Notes: generated by a model not told the origin, from the letters alone. 64,000 nucleotides of DNA from Sipunculus nudus (GCA_026874595.1 CM049318.1:37907956-37971955); one strand, 5' to 3'; shown: positions 1 to 14,363, numbered from the stretch's first letter. Made by a program: numbers and translations.

Positions 1-429
1 ATATTTGTTAAAATCATTTAAAAGAAACACAAAATGGCATCTTCTGGATTACACCTTGAATTACTTTTTCAAGGAAAGTTTTTGTATATTCGAGTGGAAA
101 CAGCATTACAATTAAGGAGATACAGTGAAAACAATAACAATTACTGCACAACCCTTAGTGGGTTGTGTTTGGTGGGGGGGGGGGGGGGGGATCGGGGTGG
201 TGATATGAGAATAACTGTTCACCTGTCACAGCAGGGGATCTCCCCCAATAACTGTAACAAATCAGAAACCCTGGCATAGCTGACTTCCAGTGACCTGGAG
301 TGGGACCCTGCATCTGGACCAAGCAAATGACTACAATAGAGCCTCAAGAATAAAATCAATAACTTGCCTAATTTTCAAGCTTTTATTTTCAAATTTTAGA
401 ATTGAACAAATTAAATACTTATGTTTACA
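1..429. other. Non-coding; nothing recognised
   Basis: AT-rich with a G-run at 173-190. The short open frames here lack similarity to anything recognised. Confidence 0.4.
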
Positions 430-1030
430 AGCTGTGAAAATTAAATCAATAGTTCCTACAGGAAAAAAATGTGCCATGGTCAAAGTTGGGCAAAATTTAA
501 GGCACTGATTTTATTCTTATGCTTATAACTTTAAAAATTTTTAAAAATTCAGATCTTATTTTGGGTAAACAATTGAATCTTTATTAAAAAAAGTTATATA
601 CTTGGGAAAATAGTCTCTAGTTTCAAAATTTTTCATGTTAAGTGAAAAAATATTTTTCCTGATTTTTTTCAAAGTCCATTATGTTCGGGTCAATTACTTC
701 AAGAAATTATATTTAAGAGACTTTATTTCTGGCATGTATATAGGAACTATATAGGAGATTACTTCTGGTTAATATTAAGAAAACAGATAAGTGGTTTTGA
801 TATTTTGATATAGGTTTTTCCTAAGTATCTCGAAGGAACGAAGTCATATTGACCCAATTTTCGGTATGGTAGGAGATTTTAGGAACATCTAATAGTATGC
901 TGAATTTTGGATTCATAGGTCTAACGGTTTCAAAACGTGTCAGTCTAACGGACGGACAGGCGGACGGACGCCGGACAATGGACCACGACTATAGCTCAGA
1001 TGACTTACAGTCAGCTGAGCTAAAAATGGG
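430..1030 (+). mobile_element. AGCTGAGCTAAAAA-ended dispersed repeat, copy 1
   Basis: About 530 bp of this match the reverse complement of 63461-64000 almost throughout, e.g. GTTTCAAAATTTTTCATGTT and ATGCTGAATTTTGGATTC. It ends with a GGAC-rich tract (GACGGACAGGCGGACGGAC), then GTCAGCTGAGCTAAAAATG. No coding capacity was recognised. Partial copies lie at 41490-41760 and 27480-27692. Superfamily unknown. Confidence 0.75.
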
Positions 1031-1916
1031 TCAGCCAAGGTCGATTTTTCACTTTCGCTTAACTTTCAAGGTCATTTTCAATGCCATTTCAATGTCAAAC
1101 CGAACAAAAATTGAACCTGAACGGGAAAAGTGTTTCCCCATTTATGAAACCAAGGTCTATTCCGTAAGCTTGGTCTTTAGGGTTTTGTTTGTAGTGACAT
1201 GTAAACAAGCCATGTAATATTCATGTCCATAATTTCTTACACTTTATGAAAATGAAAAGTACAATTTAAATGTGTTTTTTGTTAACACAGTAATTTCTTT
1301 TACTACTCTGAATAAAGAAATATAGAAATGCAGATAGGCCTATAAGGGGTACTTTTTGTGTGTTCCCAAAAGTGTCATTAACACATTTTGAATTATATAA
1401 CAGAATAAAAATTGGCCGAATTTTGTAAAATGCTGGATCAAAGCTCTGTGAATAACGGACATTTGTTTAAAATAATGTTGTTTTGGGAGAGAGTTGTGGT
1501 AATCAGAAAACCCTAGGTGGACGCTTTACATTTAAAGGTAATAGGCGTACTAATACATTCAAAATGGCTGTAAGGTTAGCTGCCATAATGAAGTAAAAGG
1601 CGATTGCTATCATTATATAGTAGTTATCTTAGATAAATGCTTATACAAATGGACCATTGTGTGTTTTAAGTTCAAATAGGACCATTCTGTGCGATTATGG
1701 CGAGCACGTGAAAGATATGGGGATTTACAGTATAACATTACTGACGATGTCAGTCATAGCCGACGTTACAACTTTGCCTTCTGGTTTTTCGGGCCTGTTC
1801 ATTTTTGTAGCTTTCATCAACCCAAGTAGCCATATCGGGCGCTAAAAGATTATTTGTAAAGCATTTGCGTGCCGCCAATTACCAATAACCATTCACTCCT
1901 GGGTCGAGAAAGCGAA
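1031..1916. other. Non-coding; nothing recognised
   Basis: AT-rich single-copy-looking sequence with no domain, repeat or RNA structure recognised. Confidence 0.4.
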
Positions 1917-2112
1917 CAAGCGAATCCAGGGGGAGGGTCCCCCCCCCCCCCTTTTTTTCAGCCACCGCAACCTTTAAATAAAGGGATTCAGATTAATTTG
2001 GATCCTCCTTTTTCCGGACCTGGGGACTTTTTTAGGTTTTACCATTGGTCCTACTGCGTTTGATCCCCCCCCCCCCTTCTTTTTTTATCTAAATCCTGGA
2101 TCCGCCCCTGGA
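1917..2112. mobile_element. Short hAT-like non-autonomous element, copy 1
   Basis: Ends CAAGCGAATCCAGG and CCTGGATCCGCCCCTG are inverted versions of each other, and the internal phrases (CAGCCACCGCAA, GGACCTGGGGACTTTTTTAG) recur in the better copy at 32024-32220. C-runs interrupt it. Target duplication is not clear here. Confidence 0.6.
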
Positions 2113-2159
2113 GCGTACACTTATGGTATAGACTTCAGCCAGGAGTCTTAGCGCAGACG

Positions 2160-2240
2160 GCGATCTGAACGGGACGCAAACCCACAATATTGCGGTCAAA
2201 AGTCCAGCGCCCTAACCATTACGCCTCCATGCACGCTCGA
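2160..2240 (-). other. tRNA-like sequence (SINE head or tRNA pseudogene)
   Basis: Minus strand reads GGAGGCGTAATGGTTAGGGC (A-box-like), then GCGCTGGACTTTTGACC (anticodon-arm-like), then TGTGGGTTTGCGTCCCG (B-box-like). The three come in tRNA order and spacing, but the stems are imperfect. A functional tRNA is unlikely; a tRNA-derived retroposon head is more probable. Confidence 0.45.
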
Positions 2241-2814
2241 CATGAGCTTTTCAGGCACCAACGTAAATATGATCCATGGATTAGTTAATGCTTTACTTAA
2301 GGGAATTTGTCGGTAAGATGGAGACACAAAACATGCCGCCATGCCAGTATCCGACACTCGACAAAACCAGCTTTTTCAATGTCTTTTAATAAAGATTGGA
2401 AGCCAAAATAATTTGAAAAATAAAGGTTGCCTTGTTAATTCTGAGATGGTAACCAATATACCCACTATATGTGGTGAAGCAGGCTCTTTCATTATATTTT
2501 GATGGTGACATGAACATGATTTTAATAGATGCTCTTTTTAGGTTCCACTGTTAATTTTCCAATTTTGTTTGCACTCAAATGAAGGTGTTAAATAACTGTA
2601 GGTATAACGATCTATAATCTGCGCATGGGTTTCAGAAACAGCTACTGTTGTTTATTTTGGCACCTTTTATTTTGTTAATATCCAAAAGTGTTAAAGACAC
2701 TTCGGGAATGATAAAGGGTGGTTCTATTTAGCGTGGGAGTACAGGAGAACCCTTACCTTCCTGTCTAATATGTATTATAACAATTTTTACTGATAACACT
2801 TTTTAAGGGAATTT

Positions 2815-2905
2815 TTGGTTAAGGAATCCACCTCCATTTTCATAATGCAACTTTTGTATCTTTACCAAAGCATATTATCAGCAGGTACCTTGGGGTTGGG
2901 GTGCC
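2815..2905. repeat. Isolated degenerate satellite half-unit
   Basis: CCATTTTCATAATGCAACTT, TTTGTATCTTTACCAA and CATATTATCAGCAGGTACC match the A half-unit of the satellite that starts 0.7 kb downstream. It is a diverged outlier separated from the array. Confidence 0.65.
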
Positions 2906-3630
2906 TGTCCGGTTCCTGTCAGATATGCTCAAGACATTTAGATAAATAAACAGCAGCGACTTTCACCAGACTTAACGCTTTATGCACGAAACTTGTGTTG
3001 GTGTTTTTTTGGCTTTATAAGTATAATGGTGAAATTGTAGTGTTAAAAGAGATACTTTATGTCGGAATCATCAACCACTTTGAAATGGTTTAAGCTTTAC
3101 TTGTAAAAAGCTAATCCAGATTAATTTAAACATTTGCTATGGATGGTTTTAATGTATTTATACAGTTCGACAACTAACTCATTATAATCATTTATGATTA
3201 ATCTGTACAATTACGGTCAGTTTCAAGGTCAATCGCAACAAAATTGGACAGGAATGGTTACATAGTATTTATTGAACACTGCTATAATGATCAAAAGGTT
3301 ACACATTCCAGCTGAACATCGAAGTTACATCTTTTGGTTGCAAAATATACCAAACACTGAAACTTAATGTATGAGGCAACATATGTATACCGTATATATG
3401 ACTATATAACTTCTATTGGCAACTAGCTAGGACGGCAGATTCTTAATTTATTACTAATCCTAGCCTGAAGTATACGCTCCATGGCACTATATATTAAGCT
3501 TTTGCTATATATGTCCAACGGGACAAGAAGGCCACAGACGCCCATGTTTATCTCTTCCTATATATCTGTGTAGCTGACTATGTACCTTACTTATTCCTAA
3601 TTATGATACATCATCCAATATTACTCTCAC
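2906..3630. other. Satellite left flank; nothing recognised
   Basis: AT-rich sequence with no coding or repeat signal recognised, ending at the first satellite unit. Confidence 0.4.
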
Positions 3631-6600
3631 AAGGAGTTAATTGATTACAGCTCCATTTTCGTAATGCGGCTTTTGTTTTCTTACCAACGCATATCATCAG
3701 CAGGCACCTTGATGTTACTTTTACAATGAGTTAATAAGTTAAAGTTCCATTTCCCTAGTGCCATATTTGTATCATTACAAAATAATCAGTAGGCACTTTG
3801 ATGTTTCTTTTACAAGGAGCTTATTGATTAAAGCTCCATTTTCCTAACGCAACTTTTGTATCCTTACCAACGCATATCATCAGCAGGCACCTTGATGTTA
3901 CTTTTACAATGAGTTAATAAGTTAAAGTTCCATTTTCCTAACGCCATTTGTGTATCATTACAAAATCATCAATAGGCACTTTGATGTTTCTTTTACAAGG
4001 AGCTTATTGATTAAAGCTCCATTTTCCTAACGCAACTTTTGTATCCTTATCAACGCATATCATCAGCAGGCACCTTTATGTTACTTTTACAATGAGTTAA
4101 TAAGTTAAAGTTCCATTTCCCTAATGCCATTTTTGTATCATTACAAAATCATCAGTAGGCATTTGATGTTTCTTTTACAAGGAGCTTATTGATTAAAGCT
4201 CCATTTTCCTAACGCAACTTTTGTATCCTTTCCAACGCATATCATCAGCAGGCACCTTGATGTTACTTTTACAATGAGTTAATAAGTTAAAGTTCCATTT
4301 TCCTAATGCCATTTTTGTATCATTACAAAATCATCAGTAGGCACTTTGATGTTTCTTTTACAAGGAGCTTATTGATTTAAGCTCCATTTTCCTAACGCAA
4401 CTTTTGTATCCTTACCAACGCATATCATCAGCAGGCACCTTGATGTTACTTTTACAATGAGTTAATAAGTTAAAGTTCCATTTCCCTAATGCCATTTTTG
4501 TATCATTACAAAATCATCAGTAGGCACTTTGATGTTTCTTTTACAAGGAGCTTATTGATTAAAGCTCCATTTTCCTAACGCAACTTTTGTATCCTTACCA
4601 ACGCATATCATCAGCAGGCACCTTGATGTTACTTTTACAATGAGTTAATAAGTTAAAGTTCCATTTTCCTAATGCCATTTTTGTATCATTACAAAATCAT
4701 CAGTAGGCACTTTGATGTTTCTTTTACAAGGAGCTTATTGATTTAAGCTCCATTTTCCTAACGCAACTTTTGTATCCTTACCAACGCATATCATCAGCAG
4801 GCACCTTGATGTTACTTTTACAATGAGTTAATAAGTTAAAGTTCCATTTTCCTAATGCCATTTTTGTATCATTACAAAATCATCAGTAGGCATTTGATGT
4901 TTCTTTTACAAGGAGCTTATTGATTAAAGCTCCATTTTCCTAACGCAACTTTTGTATCCTTTCCAACGCATATCATCAGCAGGCACCTTGATGTTACTTT
5001 TACAATGAGTTAATAAGTTAAAGTTCAATTTTCCTAATGCCATTTTTGTATCATTACAAAATCATCAGTAGGCACTTTGATGTTTCTTTTACAAGGAGCT
5101 TATTGATTTAAGCTCCATTTTCCTAACGCAACTTTTGTATCCTTACCAACGCATATCATCAGCAGGCACCTTGATGTTACTTTTACAATGAGTTAATAAG
5201 TTAAAGTTCCATTTCCCTAATGCCATTTTTGTATCATTACAAAATCATCAGTAGGCACTTTGATGTTTCTTTTACAAGGAGCTTATTGATTAAAGCTCCA
5301 TTTTCCTAACGCAACTTTTGTATCCTTACCAACGCATATCATCAGCAGGCACCTTGATGTTACTTTTACAATGAGTTAATAAGTTAAAGTTCCATTTTCC
5401 TAATGCCATTTGTGTATCATTACAAAATCATCAGTAGGCACTTTGATGTTTCTTTTACAAGGAGCTTATTGATTAAAGCTCCATTTTCCTAACGCAACTT
5501 TTGTATCCTTACCAACGCATATCATCAGCAGGCACCTTGATGTTACTTTTACAATGAGTTAATAAGTTAAAGTTCCATTTCCCTAGTGCCTTATTTGTAT
5601 CATTACAAAATCATCAGTAGGCACTTTGATGTTTCTTTTACAAGGAGCTTATTGATTAAAGCTCCATTTTCCTAACGCAACTTTTGTATCCTTACCAACG
5701 CATATCATCAGCAGGCACCTTGATGTTACTTTTACAATGAGTTAATAAGTTAAAGTTCCATTTTCCTAATGCCATTTTTGTATCATTACAAAATCATCAG
5801 TAGGCACTTTGATGTTTCTTTTACAAGGAGCTTATTGATTAAAGCTCCATTTTCCTAACGCAATTTTTGTATCCTTATCAACGCATATCATCAGCAGGCA
5901 CCTTTATGTTACTTTTACAATGAGTTAATAAGTTAAAGTTCCATTTCCCTAATGCCATTTTTGTATCATTACAAAATCATCATTAGGCATTTGATGTTTC
6001 TTTTACAAGGAGCTTATTGATTAAAGCTCCATTTTCCTAACGCAATTTTTGTATCCTTTCCAACGCATATCATCAGCAGGCACCTTGATGTTACTTTTAC
6101 AATGAGTTAATAAGTTAAAGTTCCATTTTCCTAATGCCATTTTTGTATCATTACAAAATCATCAGTAGGCACTTTGATGTTTCTTTTACAAGGAGCTTAT
6201 TGATTTAAGCTCCATTTTCCTAACGCAACTTTTGTATCCTTACCAACGCATATCATCAGCAGGCACCTTGATGTTACTTTTACAATGAGTTAATAAGTTA
6301 AAGTTCCATTTTCCTAATGCCATTTTTGTATCATTACAAAATTATCAGTAGGCACTTTGATGTTTCTTTTACAAGGAGCTTATTGATTTAAGCTCCATTT
6401 TCCTAACGCAACTTTTGTATCCTTACCAACGCATATCATCAGCAGGCACCTTGATGTTACTTTTACAATGAGTTAATAAGTTAAAGTTCCATTTCCCTAA
6501 TGCCATTTTTGTAGCTTTACAAAATCATCAGTAGGCACTTTGATGTTTCTTTTACAAGGAGCTTATTGATTAAAGCTCCATTTTCCTAACGCAACTTTTG

Positions 6601-9600
6601 TATCCTTACCAACGCATATCATCAGCAGGCACCTTGATGTTACTTTTACAATGAGTTAATAAGTTAAAGTTCCATTTTCCTAACGCCATTTGTGTATCAT
6701 TACAAAATCATCAGTAGGCACTTTGATGTTTCTTTTACAAGGAGCTTATTGATTAAAGCTCCATTTTCCTAACGCAACTTTTGTATCCTTATCAACGCAT
6801 ATCATCAGCAGGCACCTTGATGTTACTTTTACAATGAGTTAATAAGTTAAAGTTCCATTTCCCTAATGCCATTTTTGTATCATTACAAAATCATCAGTAG
6901 GCATTTGATGTTTCTTTTACAAGGAGCTTATTGATTAAAGCTCCATTTTCCTAACGCAACTTTTGTATCCTTTCCAACGCATATCATCAGCAGGCACCTT
7001 GATGTTACTTTTACAATGAGTTAATAAGTTAAAGTTCCATTTTCCTAATGCCATTTTTGTATCATTACAAAATCATCAGTAGGCACTTTGATGTTTCTTT
7101 TACAAGGAGCTTATTGTTTTAAGCTCCATTTTCCTAACGCAACTTTTGTATCCTTACCAACGCATATCATCAGCAGGCACCTTGATGTTACTTTTACAAT
7201 GAGTTAATAAGTTAAAGTTCCATTTTCCTAATGCCATTTTTGTATCATTACAAAATCATCAGTAGGCACTTTGATGTTTCCTTTACAAGGAGCTTATTGA
7301 TTTAAGCTCCATTTTCCTAACGCAACTTTTGTATCCTTACCAACGCATATCATCAGCAGGCACCTTGATGTTACTTTTACAATGAGTTAATAAGTTAAAG
7401 TTCCATTTCCCTAGTGCCATATTTGTATCAGTACAAAATCATCAGTAGGCACTTTGATGTTTCTTTTACAAGGAGCTTATTGATTAAAGCTCCATTTTCC
7501 TAACGCAACTTTTGTATCCTTACCAACGCATATCATCAGCAGGCACCTTGATGTTACTTTTACAATGAGTTAATAAGTTAAAGTTCCATTTTCCTAATGC
7601 CATTTTTGTATCATTACAAAATCATCAGTAGGCACTTTGATGTTTCTTTTACAAGGAGCCTATTGATTAAAGCTCCATTTTCCTAACGCAATTTTTGTAT
7701 CCTTATCAACGCATATCATCAGCAGGCACCTTTATGTTACTTTTACAATGAGTTAATAAGTTAAAGTTCCATTTCCCTAATGCCATTTTTGTATCATTAC
7801 AAAATCATCAGTAGGCATTTGATGTTTCTTTTACAAGGAGCTTATTGATTAAAGCTCCATTTTCCTAACGCAACTTTTGTATCCTTTCCAACGCATATCA
7901 TCAGCAGGCACCTTGATGTTACTTTTACAATGAGTTAATAAGTAAAAGTTCCATTTTCCTAATGCCATTTTTGTATCATTACAAAATCATCAGTAGGCAC
8001 TTTGATGTTTCTTTTACAAGGAGCTTATTGATTTAAGCTCCATTTTCCTAACGCAACTTTTGTATCCTTACCAACGCATATCATCAGCAGGCACCTTAAT
8101 GTTACTTTTACAATGAGTTAATAAGTTAAAGTTCCATTTCCCTAATGCCATTTTTGTATCATTACAAAATCATCAGTAGGCACTTTGATGTTTCTTTTAC
8201 AAGGAGCTTATTGATTAAAGCTCCATTTTCCTAACGCAACTTTTGTATCCTTTCCAACGCATATCATCAGCAGGCACCTTGATGTTACTTTTACAATGAG
8301 TTAATAAGTTAAAGTTCCATTTTCCTAATGCCATTTTTGTATCATTACAAAATCATCAGTAGGCACTTTGATGTTTCTTTTACAAGGAGCTTATTGATTT
8401 AAGCTCCATTTTCCTAACGCAACTTTTGTATCCTTACCAACGCATATCATCAGCAGGCACCTTGATGTTACTTTTACAATGAGTTAATAAGTTAAAGTTC
8501 CATTTCCCTAATGCCATTTTTGTATCATTACAAAATCATCAGTAGGCACTTTGATGTTTCTTTTACAAGGAGCTTATTGATTAAAGCTCCATTTTCCTAA
8601 CGCAACTTTTGTATCCTTACCAACGCATATCATCAGCAGGCACCTTGATGTTACTTTTACAATGAGTTAATAAGTTAAAGTTCCATTTTCCTAATGCCAT
8701 TTGTGTATCATTACAAAATCATCAGTAGGCACTTTGATGTTTCTTTTACAAGGAGCTTATTGATTAAAGCTCCATTTTCCTAACGCAACTTTTGTATCCT
8801 TACCAACGCATATCATCAGCAGGCACCTTGATGTTACTTTTACAATGAGTTAATAAGTTAAAGTTCCATTTCCCTAGTGCCTTATTTGTATCATTACAAA
8901 ATCATCAGTAGGCACTTTGATGTTTCTTTTACAAGGAGCTTATTGATTAAAGCTCCATTTTCCTAACGCAACTTTTGTATCCTTACCAACGCATATCATC
9001 AGCAGGCACCTTGATGTTACTTTTACAATGAGTTAATAAGTTAAAGTTCCATTTTCCTAATGCCATTTTTGTATCATTACAAAATCATCAGTAGGCACTT
9101 TGATGTTTCTTTTACAAGGAGCTTATTGATTAAAGCTCCATTTTCCTAACGCAATTTTTGTATCCTTATCAACGCATATCATCAGCAGGCACCTTTATGT
9201 TACTTTTACAATGAGTTAATAAGTTAAAGTTCCATTTCCCTAATGCCATTTTTGTATCATTACAAAATCATCAGTAGGCATTTGATGTTTCTTTTACAAG
9301 GAGCTTATTGATTAAAGCTCCATTTTCCTAACGCAACTTTTGTATCCTTTCCAACGCATATCATCAGCAGGCACCTTGATGTTACTTTTACAATGAGTTA
9401 ATAAGTTAAAGTTCCATTTTCCTAATGCCATTTTTGTATCATTACAAAATCATCAGTAGGCACTTTGATGTTTCTTTTACAAGGAGCTTATTGATTTAAG
9501 CTCCATTTTCCTAACGCAACTTTTGTATCCTTACCAACGCATATCATCAGCAGGCACCTTGATGTTACTTTTACAATGAGTTAATAAGTTAAAGTTCCAT

Positions 9601-12600
9601 TTCCCTAATGCCATTTTTGTATCATTACAAAATCATCAGTAGGCACTTTGATGTTTCTTTTACAAGGAGCTTATTGATTAAAGCTCCATTTTCCTAACGC
9701 AACTTTTGTATCCTTACCAACGCATATCATCAGCAGGCACCTTGATGTTACTTTTACAATGAGTTAATAAGTTAAAGTTCCATTTCCCTAATGCCATTTT
9801 TGTATCATTACAAAATCATCAGTAGGCACTTTGATGTTTCTTTTACAAGGAGCTTATTGATTAAAGCTCCATTTTCCTAACGCAACTTTTGTATCCTTTC
9901 CAACGCATATCATCAGCAGGCACCTTGATGTTACTTTTACAATGAGTTAATAAGTTAAAGTTCCATTTTCCTAATGCCATTTTTGTATCATTACAAAATC
10001 ATCAGTAGGCACTTTGATGTTTCTTTTACAAGGAGCTTATTGATTTAAGCTCCATTTTCCTAACGCAACTTTTGTATCCTTACCAACGCATATCATCAGC
10101 AGGCACCTTGATGTTACTTTTACAATGAGTTAATAAGTTAAAGTTCCATTTCCCTAATGCCATTTTTGTATCATTACAAAATCATCAGTAGGCACTTTGA
10201 TGTTTCTTTTACAAGGAGCTTATTGATTAAAGCTCCATTTTCCTAACGCAACTTTTGTATCCTTTCCAACGCATATCATCAGCAGGCACCTTGATGTTAC
10301 TTTTACAATGAGTTAATAAGTTAAAGTTCCATTTTCCTAATGCCATTTTTGTATCATTACAAAATCATCAGTAGGCACTTTGATGTTTCTTTTACAAGGA
10401 GCTTATTGATTTAAGCTCCATTTTCCTAACGCAACTTTTGTATCCTTACCAACGCATATCATCAGCAGGCACCTTGATGTTACTTTTACAATGAGTTAAT
10501 AAGTTAAAGTTCCATTTCCCTAATGCCATTTTTGTATCATTACAAAATCATCAGTAGGCACTTTGATGTTTCTTTTACAAGGAGCTTATTGATTAAAGCT
10601 CCATTTTCCTAACGCAACTTTTGTATCCTTACCAACGCATATCATCAGCAGGCACCTTGATGTTACTTTTACAATGAGTTAATAAGTTAAAGTTCCATTT
10701 TCCTAATGCCATTTGTGTATCATTACAAAATCATCAGTAGGCACTTTGATGTTTCTTTTACAAGGAGCTTATTGATTAAAGCTCCATTTTCCTAACGCAA
10801 CTTTTGTATCCTTACCAACGCATATCATCAGCAGGCACCTTGATGTTACTTTTACAATGAGTTAATAAGTTAAAGTTCCATTTCCCTAGTGCCTTATTTG
10901 TATCATTACAAAATCATCAGTAGGCACTTTGATGTTTCTTTTACAAGGAGCTTATTGATTAAAGCTCCATTTTCCTAACGCAACTTTTGTATCCTTACCA
11001 ACGCATATCATCAGCAGGCACCTTGATGTTACTTTTACAATGAGTTAATAAGTTAAAGTTCCATTTCCCTAATGCCATTTTTGTATCATTACAAAATCAT
11101 CAGTAGGCACTTTGATGTTTCTTTTACAAGGAGCTTATTGATTAAAGCTCCATTTTCCTAACGCAACTTTTGTATCCTTACCAACGCATATCATCAGCAG
11201 GCACCTTGATGTTACTTTTACAATGAGTTAATAAGTTAAAGTTCCATTTTCCTAATGCCATTTTTGTATCATTACAAAATTATCAGTAGGCACTTTGATG
11301 TTTCTTTTACAAGGAGCTTATTGATTTAAGCTCCATTTTCCTAACGCAACTTTTGTATCCTTACCAACGCATATCATCAGCAGGCACCTTGATGTTACTT
11401 TTACAATGAGTTAATAAGTTAAAGTTCCATTTCCCTAATGCCATTTTTGTAGCATTACAAAATCATCAGTAGGCACTTTGATGTTTCTTTTACAAGGAGC
11501 TTATTGATTAAAGCTCCATTTTCCTAACGCAACTTTTGTATCCTTACCAACGCATATCATCAGCAGGCACCTTGATGTTACTTTTACAATGAGTTAATAA
11601 GTTAAAGTTCCATTTTCCTAACGCCATTTGTGTATCATTACAAAATCATCAGTAGGCACTTTGATGTTTCTTTTACAAGGAGCTAATTGATTAAAGCTCC
11701 ATTTTCCTAACGCAACTTTTGTATCCTTATCAACGCATATCATCAGCAGGCACCTTGATGTTACTTTTACAATGAGTTAATAAGTTAAAGTTCCATTTCC
11801 CTAATGCCATTTTTGTATCATTACAAAATCATCAGTAGGCATTTGATGTTTCTTTTACAAGGAGCTTATTGATTAAAGCTCCATTTTCCTAACGCAACTT
11901 TTGTATCCTTTCCAACGCATATCATCAGCAGGCACCTTGATGTTACTTTTACAATGAGTTAATAAGTTAAAGTTCCATTTTCCTAATGCCATTTTTGTAT
12001 CATTACAAAATCATCAGTAGGCACTTTGATGTTTCTTTTACAAGGAGCTTATTGATTTAAGCTCCATTTTCCTAACGCAACTTTTGTATCCTTACCAACG
12101 CATATCATCAGCAGGCACCTTGATGTTACTTTTACAATGAGTTAATAAGTTAAAGTTCCATTTCCCTAATGCCATTTTTGTATCATTACAAAATCATCAG
12201 TAGGCACTTTGATGTTTCTTTTACAAGGAGCTTATTGATTAAAGCTCCATTTTCCTAACGCAACTTTTGTATCCTTACCAACGCATATCATCAGCAGGCA
12301 CCTTGATGTTACTTTTACAATGAGTTAATAAGTTATAGTTCCATTTCCCTAATGCCATTTTTGTAGCATTACAAAATCATCAGTAGGCACTTTGATGTTT
12401 CTTTTACAAGGAGCTTATTGATTAAAGCTCCATTTTCCTAACGCAACTTTTGTATCCTTACCAACGCATATCATCAGCAGGCACCTTGATGTTACTTTTA
12501 CAATGAGTTAATAAGTTAAAGTTCCATTTCCCTAATGCCATTTTTGTAGCATTACAAAATCATCAGTAGGCACTTTGATGTTTCTTTTACAAGGAGCTTA

Positions 12601-14363
12601 TTGATTAAAGCTCCATTTTCCTAACGCAACTTTTGTATCCTTACCAACGCATATCATCAGCAGGCACCTTGATGTTACTTTTACAATGAGTTAATAAGTT
12701 AAAGTTCCATTTTCCTAATGCCATTTTTGTATCATTACAAAATCATCAGTAGGCACTTTGATGTTTCTTTTACAAGGAGCTTATTGATTAAAGCTCCATT
12801 TTCCTAACGCAACTTTTGTATCCTTACCAACGCATATCATCAGCAGGCACCTTGATGTTACTTTTACAATGAGTTAATAAGTTAAAGTTCCATTTCCCTA
12901 ATGCCATTTTTGTATCATTACAAAATCATCAGTAGGCACTTTGATGTTTCTTTTACAAGGAGCTTATTGATTAAAGCTCCATTTTCCTAACGCAACTTTT
13001 GTATCCTTACCAACGCATATCATCAGCAGGCACCTTGATGTTACTTTTACAATGAGTTAATAAGTTAAAGTTCCATTTTCCTAATGCCATTTTTGTATCA
13101 TTACAAAATCATCAGTAGGCACTTTGATGTTTCTTTTACAAGGAGCTTATTGATTAAAGCTCCATTTTCCTAACGCAACTTTTGTATCCTTACCAACGCA
13201 TATCATCAGCAGGCACCTTGATGTTACTTATACAATGAGTTAATAAGTTAAAGTTCCATTTTCCTAATGCCATTTTTGTATCATTACAAAATCATCAGTA
13301 GGCACTTTGATGTTTCTTTTACAAGGAGCTTATTGATTAAAGCTCCATTTTCCAAACGCAACTTTTGTATCCTTACCAACGCATATCATCAGCATGCACC
13401 TTGATGTTACTTTTACAATGAGTTAATAAGTTAAAGTTCCATTTCCCTAATGCCATTTTTGTATCATTACAAAATCATCAGTAGGCACTTTGATGTTTCT
13501 TTTACAAGGAGCTTATTGATTAAAGCTCCATTTTCCTAACGCAACTTTTGTATCCTTACCAACGCATATCATCAGCAGGCACCTTGATGTTACTTTTACA
13601 ATGAGTTAAAAAGTTAAAGTTCAATTTTCCTAATGCCATTTTTGTATCATTACAAAATCATCAGTATGCACTTTGATGTTTCTTTTACAAGGAGCTTATT
13701 GATTAAAGCTCCATTTTCCTAACGCAACTTTTGTATCCTTACCAACGCATATCATCAGCATGCAGGCACCTTGATGTTACTTGTACAATGAGTTTATAAG
13801 TTAAAGTTCCATTTTCCTAATGCCATTTTTGTATCATTACAAAATCATCAGTAGGCACTTTGATGTTTCTTTTACAAGGAGCTTATTGATTAAAGCTCCA
13901 TTTTCCTAACGCAACTTTTGTATCCTTACCAACGTATATCATCAGCAGTCACCTTGATGTTACTTTTACAATGAGTTAATAAGTTAAAGTTCCATTTTCC
14001 TAATGCCATTTATGTATCATTAAAAAATCATCAGGCACTTTGATGTTTCTTTTACAAGGAGCTTATTGATTAAAGCTCCATTTTCCTAATGCAACTTTTG
14101 TATCCTTACCAACGTATATCATCAGCAGGCACCTTGATGTTACTTTTACAATGAGTTAATAAGTTAAAGTTCCATTTTCCCCAATGCCATTTATGTATCA
14201 CTACAAAATCATCAGTAGGCACTTTGATGTTTCTTTTACAAGGAGCTTATTAATTAAAACTTTATTTTCCTAACGCAACTTTTGTATCCTTACCAACGCA
14301 TATCATTAGCAGGCACCTTCTACACTGATGTTACGTTCACAAGGTGTTAATTGATCACAGCTC
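3631..14363. repeat. 10.7-kb satellite array of a ~183-bp dimer
   Basis: 58 consecutive dimers plus a terminal half-unit. Each dimer is an A half of about 94 bp (starting AAGGAGCTTATTGATTAAAG, with CAACGCATATCATCAGCAGG) and a B half of about 89 bp (starting AATGAGTTAATAAGTTAAAG, with AAAATCATCAGTAGGCAC). A and B are themselves related, so the array grew from an older ~90-bp monomer. Internal units are nearly identical. The first unit and the last five or six are more diverged (e.g. AACGTATATC, AGCATGCACC), as unequal crossing-over predicts. Diagnostic variants (TACC/TATC/TTCC, TAATG/TAGTG/TAACG, a one-base deletion in AGGCATTTG) define longer recurring blocks. There is no substantial open reading frame, and no CENP-B box was recognised. 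Confidence 0.97.

Noticed and set aside
2160-2240. Functional tRNA gene
   Set aside because: A- and B-box-like pieces are present, but the arms do not pair cleanly and it adjoins other repeats; called tRNA-like only.
3631-14363. CRISPR-like array
   Set aside because: Direct repeats are contiguous ~183-bp dimers without unique spacers, in a eukaryotic genome; it is satellite DNA.
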